Positions 27,390 through 35,328 of a stretch of 64,000 bases of DNA are shown here, piece by piece; within the stretch, counting starts at the first letter, position 1; each line of letters opens with the position of its first letter. Made by a program: the position numbers and the translations under genes. The notes below the pieces were generated by a model. The model was given only the letters and a program-made list of their open reading frames with translations, ran no database searches and had not been told where the DNA came from. Origin of the DNA: an uncultured Bryobacteraceae bacterium (GTDB lineage Bacteria; Acidobacteriota; Terriglobia; Bryobacterales; Bryobacteraceae); the NCBI GenBank assembly GCA_938003835.1, contig CALKXJ010000008.1, positions 62,001-126,000 on the forward strand. The letters run 5' to 3'.

Positions 27390-27935
27390 ATGAAGAAGAT
27401 TTTACTGGTTCTCACACTCCTGGCAGGAGGGCCGGCCTGGCCCCAGCAGATGCGCGTGGAGGTCACCAAGCCGACCACGCCGGAACTCGACGCCAAGGCG
27501 AACGACCCGGCGGTCCCCGACGGCATCGCCGTCTCGGCTCAGTTCGAGCGCATCGTCATCCTCCGCTTCAAGCACCAGACCGATCTGCTGGCCGGCATGG
27601 AAAGGCTGATCCGCGAGCAGCGCATCCGCAACGCGGTGATACTTTCCGGTGTCGGCAGCGTGCGGAACTACCACGTGCATACAGTGAGCAATCGCGAGTT
27701 CCCGTCGAAGAACGTTTATACGCGCGATCCCTCCCGGCCCGCCGACATTGTCTCTATCAACGGCTATGTCCTCGGCGGCAAACTGCACGCGCACGTGACG
27801 CTGGCCGATCCCGAAAAGGCCTTCGGCGGGCACCTGGAGCCGGAAACGCAGGTCTTCACCTTCGCCATCGTGACGCTCGGGGTGCTCCCGGACTCGCTCG
27901 ATTTGAGCCGCTTCGACGACAAGACCTGGCGCTAG
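27390..27935 (+). CDS. Exported PPC/DUF296 domain protein
   Basis: 181 residues. A signal peptide (KKILLVLTLLAGGPAWPQQ) precedes one plants-and-prokaryotes-conserved (PPC, DUF296) domain: LLAGMERLIREQRIRNAVILSG, GSVRNYHVHTV, and GKLHAHVTLADPEKAFGGHL with clustered histidines typical of a metal site. Bacterial PPC proteins are trimers of unknown function; plant relatives are DNA-binding AT-hook proteins. Export argues against DNA binding. It is divergent from the methyltransferase gene and precedes the PspA unit by 63 bases. Confidence 0.8.
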   Translation: MKKILLVLTLLAGGPAWPQQMRVEVTKPTTPELDAKANDPAVPDGIAVSAQFERIVILRFKHQTDLLAGMERLIREQRIRNAVILSGVGSVRNYHVHTVSNREFPSKNVYTRDPSRPADIVSINGYVLGGKLHAHVTLADPEKAFGGHLEPETQVFTFAIVTLGVLPDSLDLSRFDDKTWR

Positions 27936-27951
27936 GGGCCGGCGTCGAGCC

Positions 27952-27980
27952 TTGACTTGGCGGACGCCGGTAGCTTACCT
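27952..27980 (+). promoter_or_regulatory. Candidate promoter of the PspA/ABC/AAA unit
   Basis: TTGACT (27952-27957), a 17-base spacer, then TTACCT (27975-27980). The -35 is good and the -10 poor; an overlapping TAGCTT lies at 27971. I see no sigma-54 -24/-12 motif of the kind that drives pspA in Enterobacteria. Confidence 0.3.
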
Positions 27981-27998
27981 TTCCCAATGGGGTTCCAC

Positions 27999-28643
27999 AT
28001 GGCGAAGAAGTGGTACAACCTTTTCATTTCGGTTGAAGGACAGCCGGAGCCCTCCGGTGAGGAGCCCTCCCCGGATGCCGCCCGCACCGTCGCCGAAATC
28101 GCCGCCGGCGTCCCGCCGCCCCCGGTTCAGATGAAGCCCGTGGCCGATCCGGCCTCGTTCGCCGAGATCTACGAGGCCGCCGAGATCCGGCCTCCTGCTC
28201 ACGGCTACACCATCTTGAAAGTCGCCGAGATGCTGCGGAGCGCGCACATCCGCAACATGCCGCGCGAGGTCAAGCGCAGCTCGCTTCTCGTGGCGCTGGA
28301 GGCGGCGGGCGCGCGGGTGGAGGACGTCATCCAGGACGCTGTCCGCCGCGACCAGGCTCTCGATGCCTTCGAACGCGTCCAGCAACGCGCCGCCGAGCAG
28401 TTCGAAGCCGACAAGACCCGAGAGAACGAGCGCCTTCAGGCGGAGCTCGACCGGCTGGTGGCCGAATACCGGGCGCGCATTCAGGCCAACCTGGACGCCA
28501 TCGCCAGAGAACGGGAGCGTTTCTTCGGCTGGCGACTTCAGAAGCAGGAAGAAGAAAGAAAGATCGCCGACGCAGTCTCGTATTTCGTGAGTGAGAATCC
28601 GATTACGACATCGGCGCCGCCGCCCGCCGCAGGAGGGCAATAG
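27999..28643 (+). CDS. Uncharacterised coiled-coil protein, first gene of the PspA unit
   Basis: 214 residues from ATG 27999 (ATG 27987 adds four residues). It starts with KKWYNLFISVE, has an acidic proline-rich linker, a small helical domain (GYTILKVAEMLRSAHIRNMP, about 65-85) and a long charged coiled coil (FERVQQRAAEQFEADKTREN onward, about 120-195). The family is not recognised. It is upstream of the PspA homologue by 55 bases and in the same direction as the ABC and AAA+ genes, so it may be a cytoplasmic adaptor or polymerisation partner of PspA; this is inference. Confidence 0.6.
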   Translation: MAKKWYNLFISVEGQPEPSGEEPSPDAARTVAEIAAGVPPPPVQMKPVADPASFAEIYEAAEIRPPAHGYTILKVAEMLRSAHIRNMPREVKRSSLLVALEAAGARVEDVIQDAVRRDQALDAFERVQQRAAEQFEADKTRENERLQAELDRLVAEYRARIQANLDAIARERERFFGWRLQKQEEERKIADAVSYFVSENPITTSAPPPAAGGQ

Positions 28644-28698
28644 GTAGGATTGAGAGGGGAGGGTCCAAGCGCCGGTCCCCGGCGACGAGGAGGAAGGC

Positions 28699-29427
28699 AT
28701 GTTTCAACGCTTCAAGCGGCTGATCCGCTCAATCATCGGGTTTTTTATCTCGGTGGGTGAGAATCCGGAAATCATTCTCGAGCAGAACATTCGCGATATG
28801 AACGACCAGGTGCCGCGGATGAACGAGAGCATCGCCATGGTCAAGGCGAACGTGACGCTGCTCGAAAAGGAGGAAGCCAAGTACAAGATGGAGCTGGCGG
28901 AGCTGACGGCCAAGGTGAAGGCCGCCATCCAGGCCAACCGGGACGACCTGGCCGGCAGTTTCGCCGTCCAGCTCGAACAGCTCCGCAGCGCGCTGGCGCG
29001 CACGCAGGGCCAGTTGGCTTCGGCGCGCGCTGCCTATGAGAAGGCCCTGTTGGTGAAGCAGGCCTTCCTGCGTGAAAAGGAGCGCAAGACCCGCGAGGCG
29101 CTCAACGCCATCCGCGACTACCGCCGCGCCCAGTGGCAGAAGAAGGTGGCCGACGCCATGGAGCAGTTCGAGGTTGCCGGCATCAGCCAAACCCACGACG
29201 AGATGGTGCGCAAGATCGAGGAGATGACCGCGATCAACGAGGCGCGGATGGAGATGGCTCTGGGCAACGTGGACCAGCAGCGCATCAAAATCGAGGAGGA
29301 GGCCGAGAAGATTCGCGCCAGCGAGCTGGTCAAGCAGTTCAAGGTGGAAATGGGCCTGCTCGCGCCGGAGCCGTCGGCCGTTCCGGAGAAGACGATCGGG
29401 GGAAGGGAACCGGAGCGGCTCACTTAG
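28699..29427 (+). CDS. PspA/IM30 family envelope-stress protein
   Basis: 242 residues, preceded by a strong ribosome site (GAGGAGGAAGG). An amphipathic N-terminal helix (FQRFKRLIRSIIGFFISVG) is followed by a nearly continuous alpha-helical coiled coil (about 30-215) with PspA-typical ENPEIILEQNIRDMN and the KEEAKYKMELAEL register. PspA proteins form ESCRT-III-like assemblies that bind stressed inner membrane and help maintain the proton gradient. There is no pspF, pspB or pspC nearby; instead the partners are an ABC transporter and AAA+ ATPase, so regulation probably differs from the E. coli system. Confidence 0.87.
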   Translation: MFQRFKRLIRSIIGFFISVGENPEIILEQNIRDMNDQVPRMNESIAMVKANVTLLEKEEAKYKMELAELTAKVKAAIQANRDDLAGSFAVQLEQLRSALARTQGQLASARAAYEKALLVKQAFLREKERKTREALNAIRDYRRAQWQKKVADAMEQFEVAGISQTHDEMVRKIEEMTAINEARMEMALGNVDQQRIKIEEEAEKIRASELVKQFKVEMGLLAPEPSAVPEKTIGGREPERLT

Positions 29428-29457
29428 CGGAGGAGCACGCCGGGAGGAGGTGACGCC

Positions 29458-31029
29458 GTGGGCGTACGCATCGAAAAAGGCGGCTGGATTCTGATTTTCC
29501 TGCTCGGGGTGGCGCTGGTGGGCTACAGCCTGCACCGCTATGGGGTTCTGGATCTTCGCAGGTGGCTTGGACCGCCGGAGACGCGCCGGGCGGGCGAACC
29601 GGTCGACACATCGAAACCTCTGCCGCCGCCGGGCGCGGGCCCCGTGGAGGCCAAGAATGTCCGCGTGCGGGTCAACATCTGGGTGGGCTGCGTCGGCGGG
29701 CTGGTGGCCAACGGGGGCCTGGACACCGTCCCGGGCTCCATCTACGCCAACAAAGGGCTGAACGTCTCCTTCAAGATCATCGACGACTGGACGGAGGGCG
29801 CGGCGGCGCTGGCCACCGACAACGTGGACATCATGCTCACCACCGTCGATGTCTGGGCCAAGGATCAGGCGCAGTTCCTCGAGCGGAACTTTCCGGCGCG
29901 CGCCTTCTTCATGGTGGACTGGTCGCGGGGCGCCGACGGCGTCATCGGCCGTCAGGGGATCCAGAGCATCGAGGATCTGGCTGGCAAGACGGTGGCTTTC
30001 GCCCCGTACACACCCTCCCACTTCCTTCTCTGGAACGGGCTCAAGAGCTCCGGCCTGACCACCGAACAGCGCTACGAGATCTTCTCCAAGGCGGTCCACA
30101 CCAAGGACGGCATCGAGCCGGCCACGCTGTTCGCGCAGCAGAAGGTGGACGCGGCCGTCGCCTGGGACCCCGACATGAGCGACGCGGTGGCCCGCCGGCC
30201 CGGCGCGCGCAAGATTTACGACACGCGCGTCGCCAACCGGCTGATCGCCGACATCCTGGTGGTGAGCGATCGCTTCGCCTCCCGGGCGCCTCAGACGCTC
30301 GTCCGCTTCATCGAAGGCTGGCTCGAAGGGGTGGAGTTCATCAAGGCCCAGCCGGCGCGAGCCTACACGCTGCTTGGCACCATCAAGGATTTCAACATTC
30401 CCGAGGATCTCGCCAAGACGATGCTCGAAGGGGTGCGCCTGGCCGACTATGCCGACAACGTGGCGTTTTTCGGCACGCCGGAGGCGCCCTCCGATTACGC
30501 CAACATCTTCAAGATGGCCCAGGAAATGTATCGCGAGCTGCGCGTCATCCGGCGGGCCTCGGATCCGGAGACGACCCTGGACCGGCGGTATCTCGAGGCG
30601 CTGCGGGGCAGGTTCTCCACCGCCTCGACCGAAGCCCCGATCGAGTACCGGGCTCCGGCCCCGGGCGCCGCCCCGATCGCCACCCAGCGCCGCTCGATCT
30701 ACTTCGAGACCAACTCCGCCCGGATGAGTCTCGATGCGCGTGCCGTGGTGGATCAGATCGGCGACTTCATGCGCGCCTACGAAAACACCGTGGTCGACAT
30801 CGAGGGCAACACCGATTCGACCGGATCGCGCGAGCTGAACCTGGCTTTGTCGAAAGAGCGCGCCGAAGCCGTCAAGCGGTATCTGGTGGAAAAGTACGGC
30901 TTCCCGCCGGAGCGCATGCGGACTCGCGGGAACGGGCCGGACAACCCCATCGCCAGCAACGCCACGCCGGAGGGCCGGGAGCGGAACCGGCGCACGGACA
31001 TCAAGGTGTACGCCAATCCGGCCAGGTGA
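29458..31029 (+). CDS. Membrane-anchored ABC substrate-binding protein fused to an OmpA-type peptidoglycan-binding domain
   Basis: 523 residues from GTG 29458 behind GGGAGGAGG. One membrane helix (about 10-26) and a linker lead into a periplasmic substrate-binding domain of the nitrate/taurine/thiamine-precursor type (about 66-385: RVNIWVGCVGG, NVDIMLTTVDVWAK, LAGKTVAFAPYTPSHFLLWN). The C-terminal OmpA domain (411-518) begins RRSIYFETNSARMS and has the peptidoglycan-binding pair D453 and R468, spaced 15 apart as in OmpA. One protein thus anchors to inner membrane and cell wall while offering a solute-binding domain. Permease and ATPase genes follow directly. Ligand is unknown. Confidence 0.85.
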   Translation: MGVRIEKGGWILIFLLGVALVGYSLHRYGVLDLRRWLGPPETRRAGEPVDTSKPLPPPGAGPVEAKNVRVRVNIWVGCVGGLVANGGLDTVPGSIYANKGLNVSFKIIDDWTEGAAALATDNVDIMLTTVDVWAKDQAQFLERNFPARAFFMVDWSRGADGVIGRQGIQSIEDLAGKTVAFAPYTPSHFLLWNGLKSSGLTTEQRYEIFSKAVHTKDGIEPATLFAQQKVDAAVAWDPDMSDAVARRPGARKIYDTRVANRLIADILVVSDRFASRAPQTLVRFIEGWLEGVEFIKAQPARAYTLLGTIKDFNIPEDLAKTMLEGVRLADYADNVAFFGTPEAPSDYANIFKMAQEMYRELRVIRRASDPETTLDRRYLEALRGRFSTASTEAPIEYRAPAPGAAPIATQRRSIYFETNSARMSLDARAVVDQIGDFMRAYENTVVDIEGNTDSTGSRELNLALSKERAEAVKRYLVEKYGFPPERMRTRGNGPDNPIASNATPEGRERNRRTDIKVYANPAR

Positions 31030-31033
31030 GCCG

Positions 31034-31876
31034 ATGCCGGAACTGGGGACGATTCGCAAACCGGTCGGGCCGAGGACACGCCTCGTGCTCGGGGGTGTGA
31101 GCTGGCTGGGCCTGATCCTCCTCTGGCTGGCGCTGACCCAGTGGGAGCTGCTTCCCCCTCTGTCGCTGCCTCACCCGGCGGGCGTCGTCCAGGCTTTTAT
31201 CCGGCTGTGGACCGAATACGACCTGCCGGGTAACGTCCTGATGAGCTGGTGGCGCATCGCGCAGGCTTTCCTCTGGTCGGCGGCCATCGCCATCCCACTG
31301 GGGATCCTGATGGCGAGCTTTCCCTGGGTCCACGCCCTCGTAAACCCGGTGGCGGCGCCCATGCGGTCGATGCCCATCACCGCCTTCCTGCCGGCTTTCA
31401 TCGCTCTGTTCGGTATGGAGGAGGCCATGAAGGTGGCCTTTCTGTGGTTTGGAATGTTCTTCTACCTGCTGGCGGTGGTGGTCGAGGAGGCCGGCCGCGT
31501 CGAAAACGAGCTGCTCGAGACGGCTTACACGCTGGGTGCGCGGCGCCGGCATGTGCTCTGGCTTACGTTCGAGGCTTCGTTTCCCGCCATCTTCGGTTCC
31601 TTCCGGATTCTATACGACATCGGCTGGACCTACGTGATCCTGGCTGAGATGGTCAACGCGCGCAAAGGTGTCGGCTATATGGTGGAGGCGGCGCGCAAGG
31701 TGCTCGATTTCGAGCGCGTCTACGCCGGCATCATCGCCATCGGCCTGGCGGCGTTTCTGTTCCGGCTCCTGCTCGGCTGGCTCGAGCACCGGCTGTTTCC
31801 CTGGAGGCGCGTCCGCCGGCCGGCCTCGGAACCGGCGGCGGCCGTAGGCGCCGGAGCGACCGTCAAGGCGAGCTAG
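31034..31876 (+). CDS. ABC transporter permease, TauC/SsuC type
   Basis: 280 residues with about six membrane helices. The cytoplasmic loop that contacts the ATPase is recognisable (ELLETAYTLGARRRHVLWL, about 157-175), as is the MRSMPITAFLPAFIALFG helix region of nitrate/sulfonate/taurine permeases. It starts 4 bases after the binding-protein gene and ends 1 base before the ATPase gene, so the three form a transporter module. The C-terminus is a short alanine-rich tail. Substrate is unknown; alkanesulfonate or nitrate are only family-level analogies. Confidence 0.88.
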   Translation: MPELGTIRKPVGPRTRLVLGGVSWLGLILLWLALTQWELLPPLSLPHPAGVVQAFIRLWTEYDLPGNVLMSWWRIAQAFLWSAAIAIPLGILMASFPWVHALVNPVAAPMRSMPITAFLPAFIALFGMEEAMKVAFLWFGMFFYLLAVVVEEAGRVENELLETAYTLGARRRHVLWLTFEASFPAIFGSFRILYDIGWTYVILAEMVNARKGVGYMVEAARKVLDFERVYAGIIAIGLAAFLFRLLLGWLEHRLFPWRRVRRPASEPAAAVGAGATVKAS

Positions 31877-31877
31877 C

Positions 31878-32705
31878 ATGCGCACCGCACGGACAAGAAT
31901 CACCTTGCGGAACGTCTCCCGCACCTTCATCGGCGCGCAGGGCGAACGCATCGAGGCGATTCGAGACGTCAACCTCGACATCGAGGACGCCTTCTCGGCT
32001 GAAGGTCGCGATGTCGGTGAGTTCCATGTGCTGCTCGGGCCCTCCGGCTGCGGCAAGTCGACCGTGCTGCGCCTGATCGCCGGCCTGGACCGGCCTGACA
32101 CCGGCGAAGTACTGGTCAACGGCGAGCGGGTCCGCGGACCCGGCCGCGACCGCGGCATGGTCTTCCAGAAGTACACCTCCTTTCCCTGGCTGACGGTGGA
32201 GGAAAACATCGGCTACGGGCTGAAGATCAACGGCGTGCCGCCCGGAGAGCGGCGTCAGACGGTGGCGCATCTGGTGGAGGCGGTCGGCCTGCGCGGCTTC
32301 GAAAAAGCCTACCCGAGCACCCTCTCCGGAGGCATGCAGCAGCGCGTGGCCATCGCCCGGACGCTGGCGCTGCGGCCTCAGGTGATGTTGATGGACGAGC
32401 CCTTCGGAGCCCTGGACGCGCAGACCCGCGCCGCCATGCAGCAACTGCTGCTTGCCATCTGGGAGGAGACGGCCAACACCATCCTCTTCGTCACCCACGA
32501 CGTGGACGAGGCCGTCTATCTGGCCGACCGCATCTATGTCATGTCAGCGCGGCCGGGGACTATCATAGAGGAGATAGCGGTGCCTCTCCCCCGCCCGCGT
32601 GAGCCTTCCGTGAAGCAACGGCGGGAGTTTGTCGAGCTCCAGCAGTACGTGCTGGCGTGCCTCAGACGCGCTCCCGGTCACGGGCAGGTGCGGGTCAGCG
32701 TGTGA
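31878..32705 (+). CDS. ABC transporter ATP-binding protein, TauB/SsuB type
   Basis: 275 residues. All nucleotide-binding motifs are intact: Walker A GPSGCGKST (54-62), Q-loop near VFQKYTSFPW, signature LSGGMQQRVAIARTL, Walker B MLMDEPFGALD and the switch histidine in FVTHDVDEA. It energises the adjacent TauC-like permease. The stop TGA shares one base with the ATG of the next gene, showing tight translational coupling to the uncharacterised coiled-coil membrane protein and supporting a single functional unit. Confidence 0.9.
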   Translation: MRTARTRITLRNVSRTFIGAQGERIEAIRDVNLDIEDAFSAEGRDVGEFHVLLGPSGCGKSTVLRLIAGLDRPDTGEVLVNGERVRGPGRDRGMVFQKYTSFPWLTVEENIGYGLKINGVPPGERRQTVAHLVEAVGLRGFEKAYPSTLSGGMQQRVAIARTLALRPQVMLMDEPFGALDAQTRAAMQQLLLAIWEETANTILFVTHDVDEAVYLADRIYVMSARPGTIIEEIAVPLPRPREPSVKQRREFVELQQYVLACLRRAPGHGQVRVSV

Positions 32706-33562
32706 TGCCGGACCAGATTGACGACTCCAACATCAGTTACGTCAAGGCGGCCTTCACCTGGCAGTACAACCTGATCGCGCTCGCCGGGGCGGCCGCTTTC
32801 GCACTGGTCTCGGGCAGCGCCCTGCCGCTAATGCTGGCGGCCGGACTCGAGCTGATCTATCTGAGCATCGTGCCGCAGAACAGCCGCTTCCGCCGCCTGG
32901 TCCGCTCCTGGAGATACGAGGAGGAGAAACGCAGGAAGCAGAGGCGGCTCTGGGAGCTGTTCCGGGAATTGCCCCGCGAGATGCAGAATCGCTACGCGGA
33001 GTTGGACAAGACCTGCCGCGAGATCTTCGCCAATTACGAGCGCCTGTCGGCGGCCTCACGCATGTTCGCGCGGCAGTTGGGCGAGCGGCTGACTTCGTTG
33101 CTCGAGTCGTACCTGCGCCTGCTCCATTCGGCTTATCTTCACCGCCAGCACCTCAAGCTCACTGATCCCGGGGCCATCCGCCGGGAGATTGCCGCGCTCG
33201 AACGGTCGCTCGGAGCCGAGCCGCCCAAGGTGCAGGAGATCAACCGGAAGCGCATCGAGATTCTCACCAAGCGCCTGGAGCGGTACGAGAAGGTGAAAGA
33301 AAACCAGACCGTCATCGACGCGCAGTGCGCCGCCATCGAGGATACCCTCAGGCTGATCCGCGACCAGTCGCTCACGATCCGCGACCCGCAGGAGCTCACC
33401 GCTCACCTCGATCAGGTGCTGCACGAGGTCGAACATACCGAGGAGACGGTCCGCGAGATGGAGGCGATCTTCGAGATGGCCGCGCCTGAGCTGGGACTGG
33501 CCGTTTCCCCGGAGGCGGCTCGGCCTTCGGAATTGCAAGCGCGGCGGCGCGTGAAAAATTGA
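32705..33562 (+). CDS. Uncharacterised membrane-anchored coiled-coil protein in the PspA/ABC unit
   Basis: 285 residues from ATG 32705, the TGATG overlap with the ATPase stop. Two adjacent hydrophobic stretches (about 18-50: YNLIALAGAAAFALVSG and LMLAAGLELIYLSIV) form a hairpin, followed by a charged helical region (YEEEKRRKQRRLWELFRELP) and long coiled coils to about residue 265. No family is recognised. The layout suggests an inner-membrane protein with a large cytoplasmic helical domain, well placed to link the transporter to PspA or the AAA+ protein. That role is inference from gene order only. Confidence 0.65.
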   Translation: MPDQIDDSNISYVKAAFTWQYNLIALAGAAAFALVSGSALPLMLAAGLELIYLSIVPQNSRFRRLVRSWRYEEEKRRKQRRLWELFRELPREMQNRYAELDKTCREIFANYERLSAASRMFARQLGERLTSLLESYLRLLHSAYLHRQHLKLTDPGAIRREIAALERSLGAEPPKVQEINRKRIEILTKRLERYEKVKENQTVIDAQCAAIEDTLRLIRDQSLTIRDPQELTAHLDQVLHEVEHTEETVREMEAIFEMAAPELGLAVSPEAARPSELQARRRVKN

Positions 33563-33580
33563 AAGAAAAGAGAAGCGACG

Positions 33581-35317
33581 ATGGCTGGCTCGACGGGGAC
33601 AATCATGGAAAGCTTTCCGGCCTGGGCGCGCGAGCTCTCCGAGAAGTACTACTCGCGAACGGTCGCGATGTTCATCCTGCACGGCAACGTGCGGGACCTG
33701 GTGCCGGTGCGGCGCGGGGAGCGAACCGAGTATCTCTCGCTGCAACGGTTCCTCGAGACCCAGATCTTCGGCCGCCGCGACCTGGTGCTCACCTACGACC
33801 GCGGCGGCGGCCTGAGCTTCGCCGCGCCGGAGATGCAGGCCGATTTCCGCCATGCCCTGGCCGGCTACGACGCCTTTTACGGCACCAGGTACTCGCAGGG
33901 GCTGCCGCGCAACCCGGACGGCGTGCTCAGCCTGCTGGACAATTACCTGCGGCTGCGCATCCTCGACGGCAAGAAGGTCGCCCTGGTCATCGACTTTGCC
34001 GAAACGATCGCGCCCGCCGCCGAGGTTTCGAGCCTTTCGGGCGAGGACCGCAACTCGGTGGTGATTCTCAAGCGCTGGGCGCAGAACCCCGCCTTTCTGC
34101 AAGCCGATGTGACCGTCTGCCTGGTGACGGAAAACCTGGTGGAGCTGCATCAAGGCCTGGTGCAGTCGCCCGGGGTGGCCTCCATCACCATCCCCTTGCC
34201 CGACGAGGGCGAGCGCCTGGACTACATCCGCTCCCTGCTTGCGGCTACGCCGCTTCCGGCGGGAAGCGACGTCGCGGACACGACGCTCGCGAAGCTCACG
34301 GCCGGCCTTAAGCGCGTGCAGCTCCGGGGCCTCGTTGCCGACGCGGTCGAGAATCGGAGGCCGCTCACCGCCAGGTTCCTCACCCAGCGCAAGAAGGAAC
34401 TGATCGAGGCCGAATCGGGCGGCCTGCTCGAGTTCATCGAAAGCCGCTATGACCTTTCGATGGTGGCCGGTCATGAGGCGGCGAAGAAAAAACTCCATGA
34501 CGCGGCGGCGGCCATACGCGCCGGCCGGACCGACGTCTTGCCGATGGGCTATGTGATCTGCGGCCCGGTCGGCACCGGCAAGACCTTCCTGACCACCTGC
34601 TTTGCCGGCGAGATGGGCATCCCGGCGGTGAAGCTCAAGAACTTTCGGAGCATGTGGCAGGGCGTCACCGAGGGCAACCTCGAGCGCGTGCTCAGCCTGC
34701 TCAAGGCGATGAGTCCCATCGCGGTGATCGTCGACGAAGCCGATGCCCAGCTCGGCGACCGTTCGAACACCGGCGACAGCGGCGTCTCCAACCGCGTCTT
34801 CGCCCAGATCGCGCAGTTCATGGGTGACACCGAACTGCGCGGCAAGGTGATCTGGTTCCTGCTGACCTGCCGGCCGGATCTGATTCCGGTGGACCTGAAG
34901 CGCCAGGGCCGGGCGGAAGAGCACATCGCGCTGTTCTATCCGGATACAGAAGAGGAGCGCCTGGCGCTGCTGCGCGCCATGCAGAAAAAGACGGGCACGC
35001 GCGTGGCCTCGCCCGAGGCGGAGCGGCGGTTCCTCGAGCGCGCCGACTCGCTCTCCGGCGCCGACATCGAGGCCGTGCTCATCCGCGCGAAGATGAAGAG
35101 CGCGCTTGAGCAGGATGCCGCCGTAGACGCGGAAGATCTGCTGGCGGCGCTCGAGGATTTCATCCCGCCCTCCTATCCGACCGAGATCGAGCTTCAGGTG
35201 CTGGCCGCGGTGCTCGAATGCACCAGCAAGAGCCTGCTGCCGGCGCGTTACCGGGACATGGACCGGGCCGAGATCATCCGCCGGGCGAACGAACTGGCGC
35301 TGCTCGTGCGCGACTAG
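33581..35317 (+). CDS. AAA+ ATPase with degenerate N-terminal AAA-like half
   Basis: 578 residues from ATG 33581 (ATG 33605 is possible). The C-terminal AAA+ domain has Walker A GPVGTGKT (328-335), Walker B AVIVDEAD (381-388) and a sensor/arginine-finger region (TCRPDLIPVDLKRQGRAEE). The N-terminal 280 residues look like a second AAA-type fold with a Walker-B-like strand (KKVALVIDFAE, about 131-141) but no P-loop. The type resembles FtsH/CbbQ-like remodelling ATPases without a protease domain. As last gene of the PspA/ABC unit it is a candidate for disassembling PspA polymers, as Vps4 does for ESCRT-III; this is inference. Confidence 0.82.
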   Translation: MAGSTGTIMESFPAWARELSEKYYSRTVAMFILHGNVRDLVPVRRGERTEYLSLQRFLETQIFGRRDLVLTYDRGGGLSFAAPEMQADFRHALAGYDAFYGTRYSQGLPRNPDGVLSLLDNYLRLRILDGKKVALVIDFAETIAPAAEVSSLSGEDRNSVVILKRWAQNPAFLQADVTVCLVTENLVELHQGLVQSPGVASITIPLPDEGERLDYIRSLLAATPLPAGSDVADTTLAKLTAGLKRVQLRGLVADAVENRRPLTARFLTQRKKELIEAESGGLLEFIESRYDLSMVAGHEAAKKKLHDAAAAIRAGRTDVLPMGYVICGPVGTGKTFLTTCFAGEMGIPAVKLKNFRSMWQGVTEGNLERVLSLLKAMSPIAVIVDEADAQLGDRSNTGDSGVSNRVFAQIAQFMGDTELRGKVIWFLLTCRPDLIPVDLKRQGRAEEHIALFYPDTEEERLALLRAMQKKTGTRVASPEAERRFLERADSLSGADIEAVLIRAKMKSALEQDAAVDAEDLLAALEDFIPPSYPTEIELQVLAAVLECTSKSLLPARYRDMDRAEIIRRANELALLVRD

Positions 35318-35328
35318 CGCGGGCCGAA

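Noticed and set aside
28729-31059. A 776-codon minus-strand open frame opposite PspA and the SBP-OmpA gene.
   Set aside because: It is antisense to two well-recognised proteins, runs across their boundary and shows no recognisable domain.
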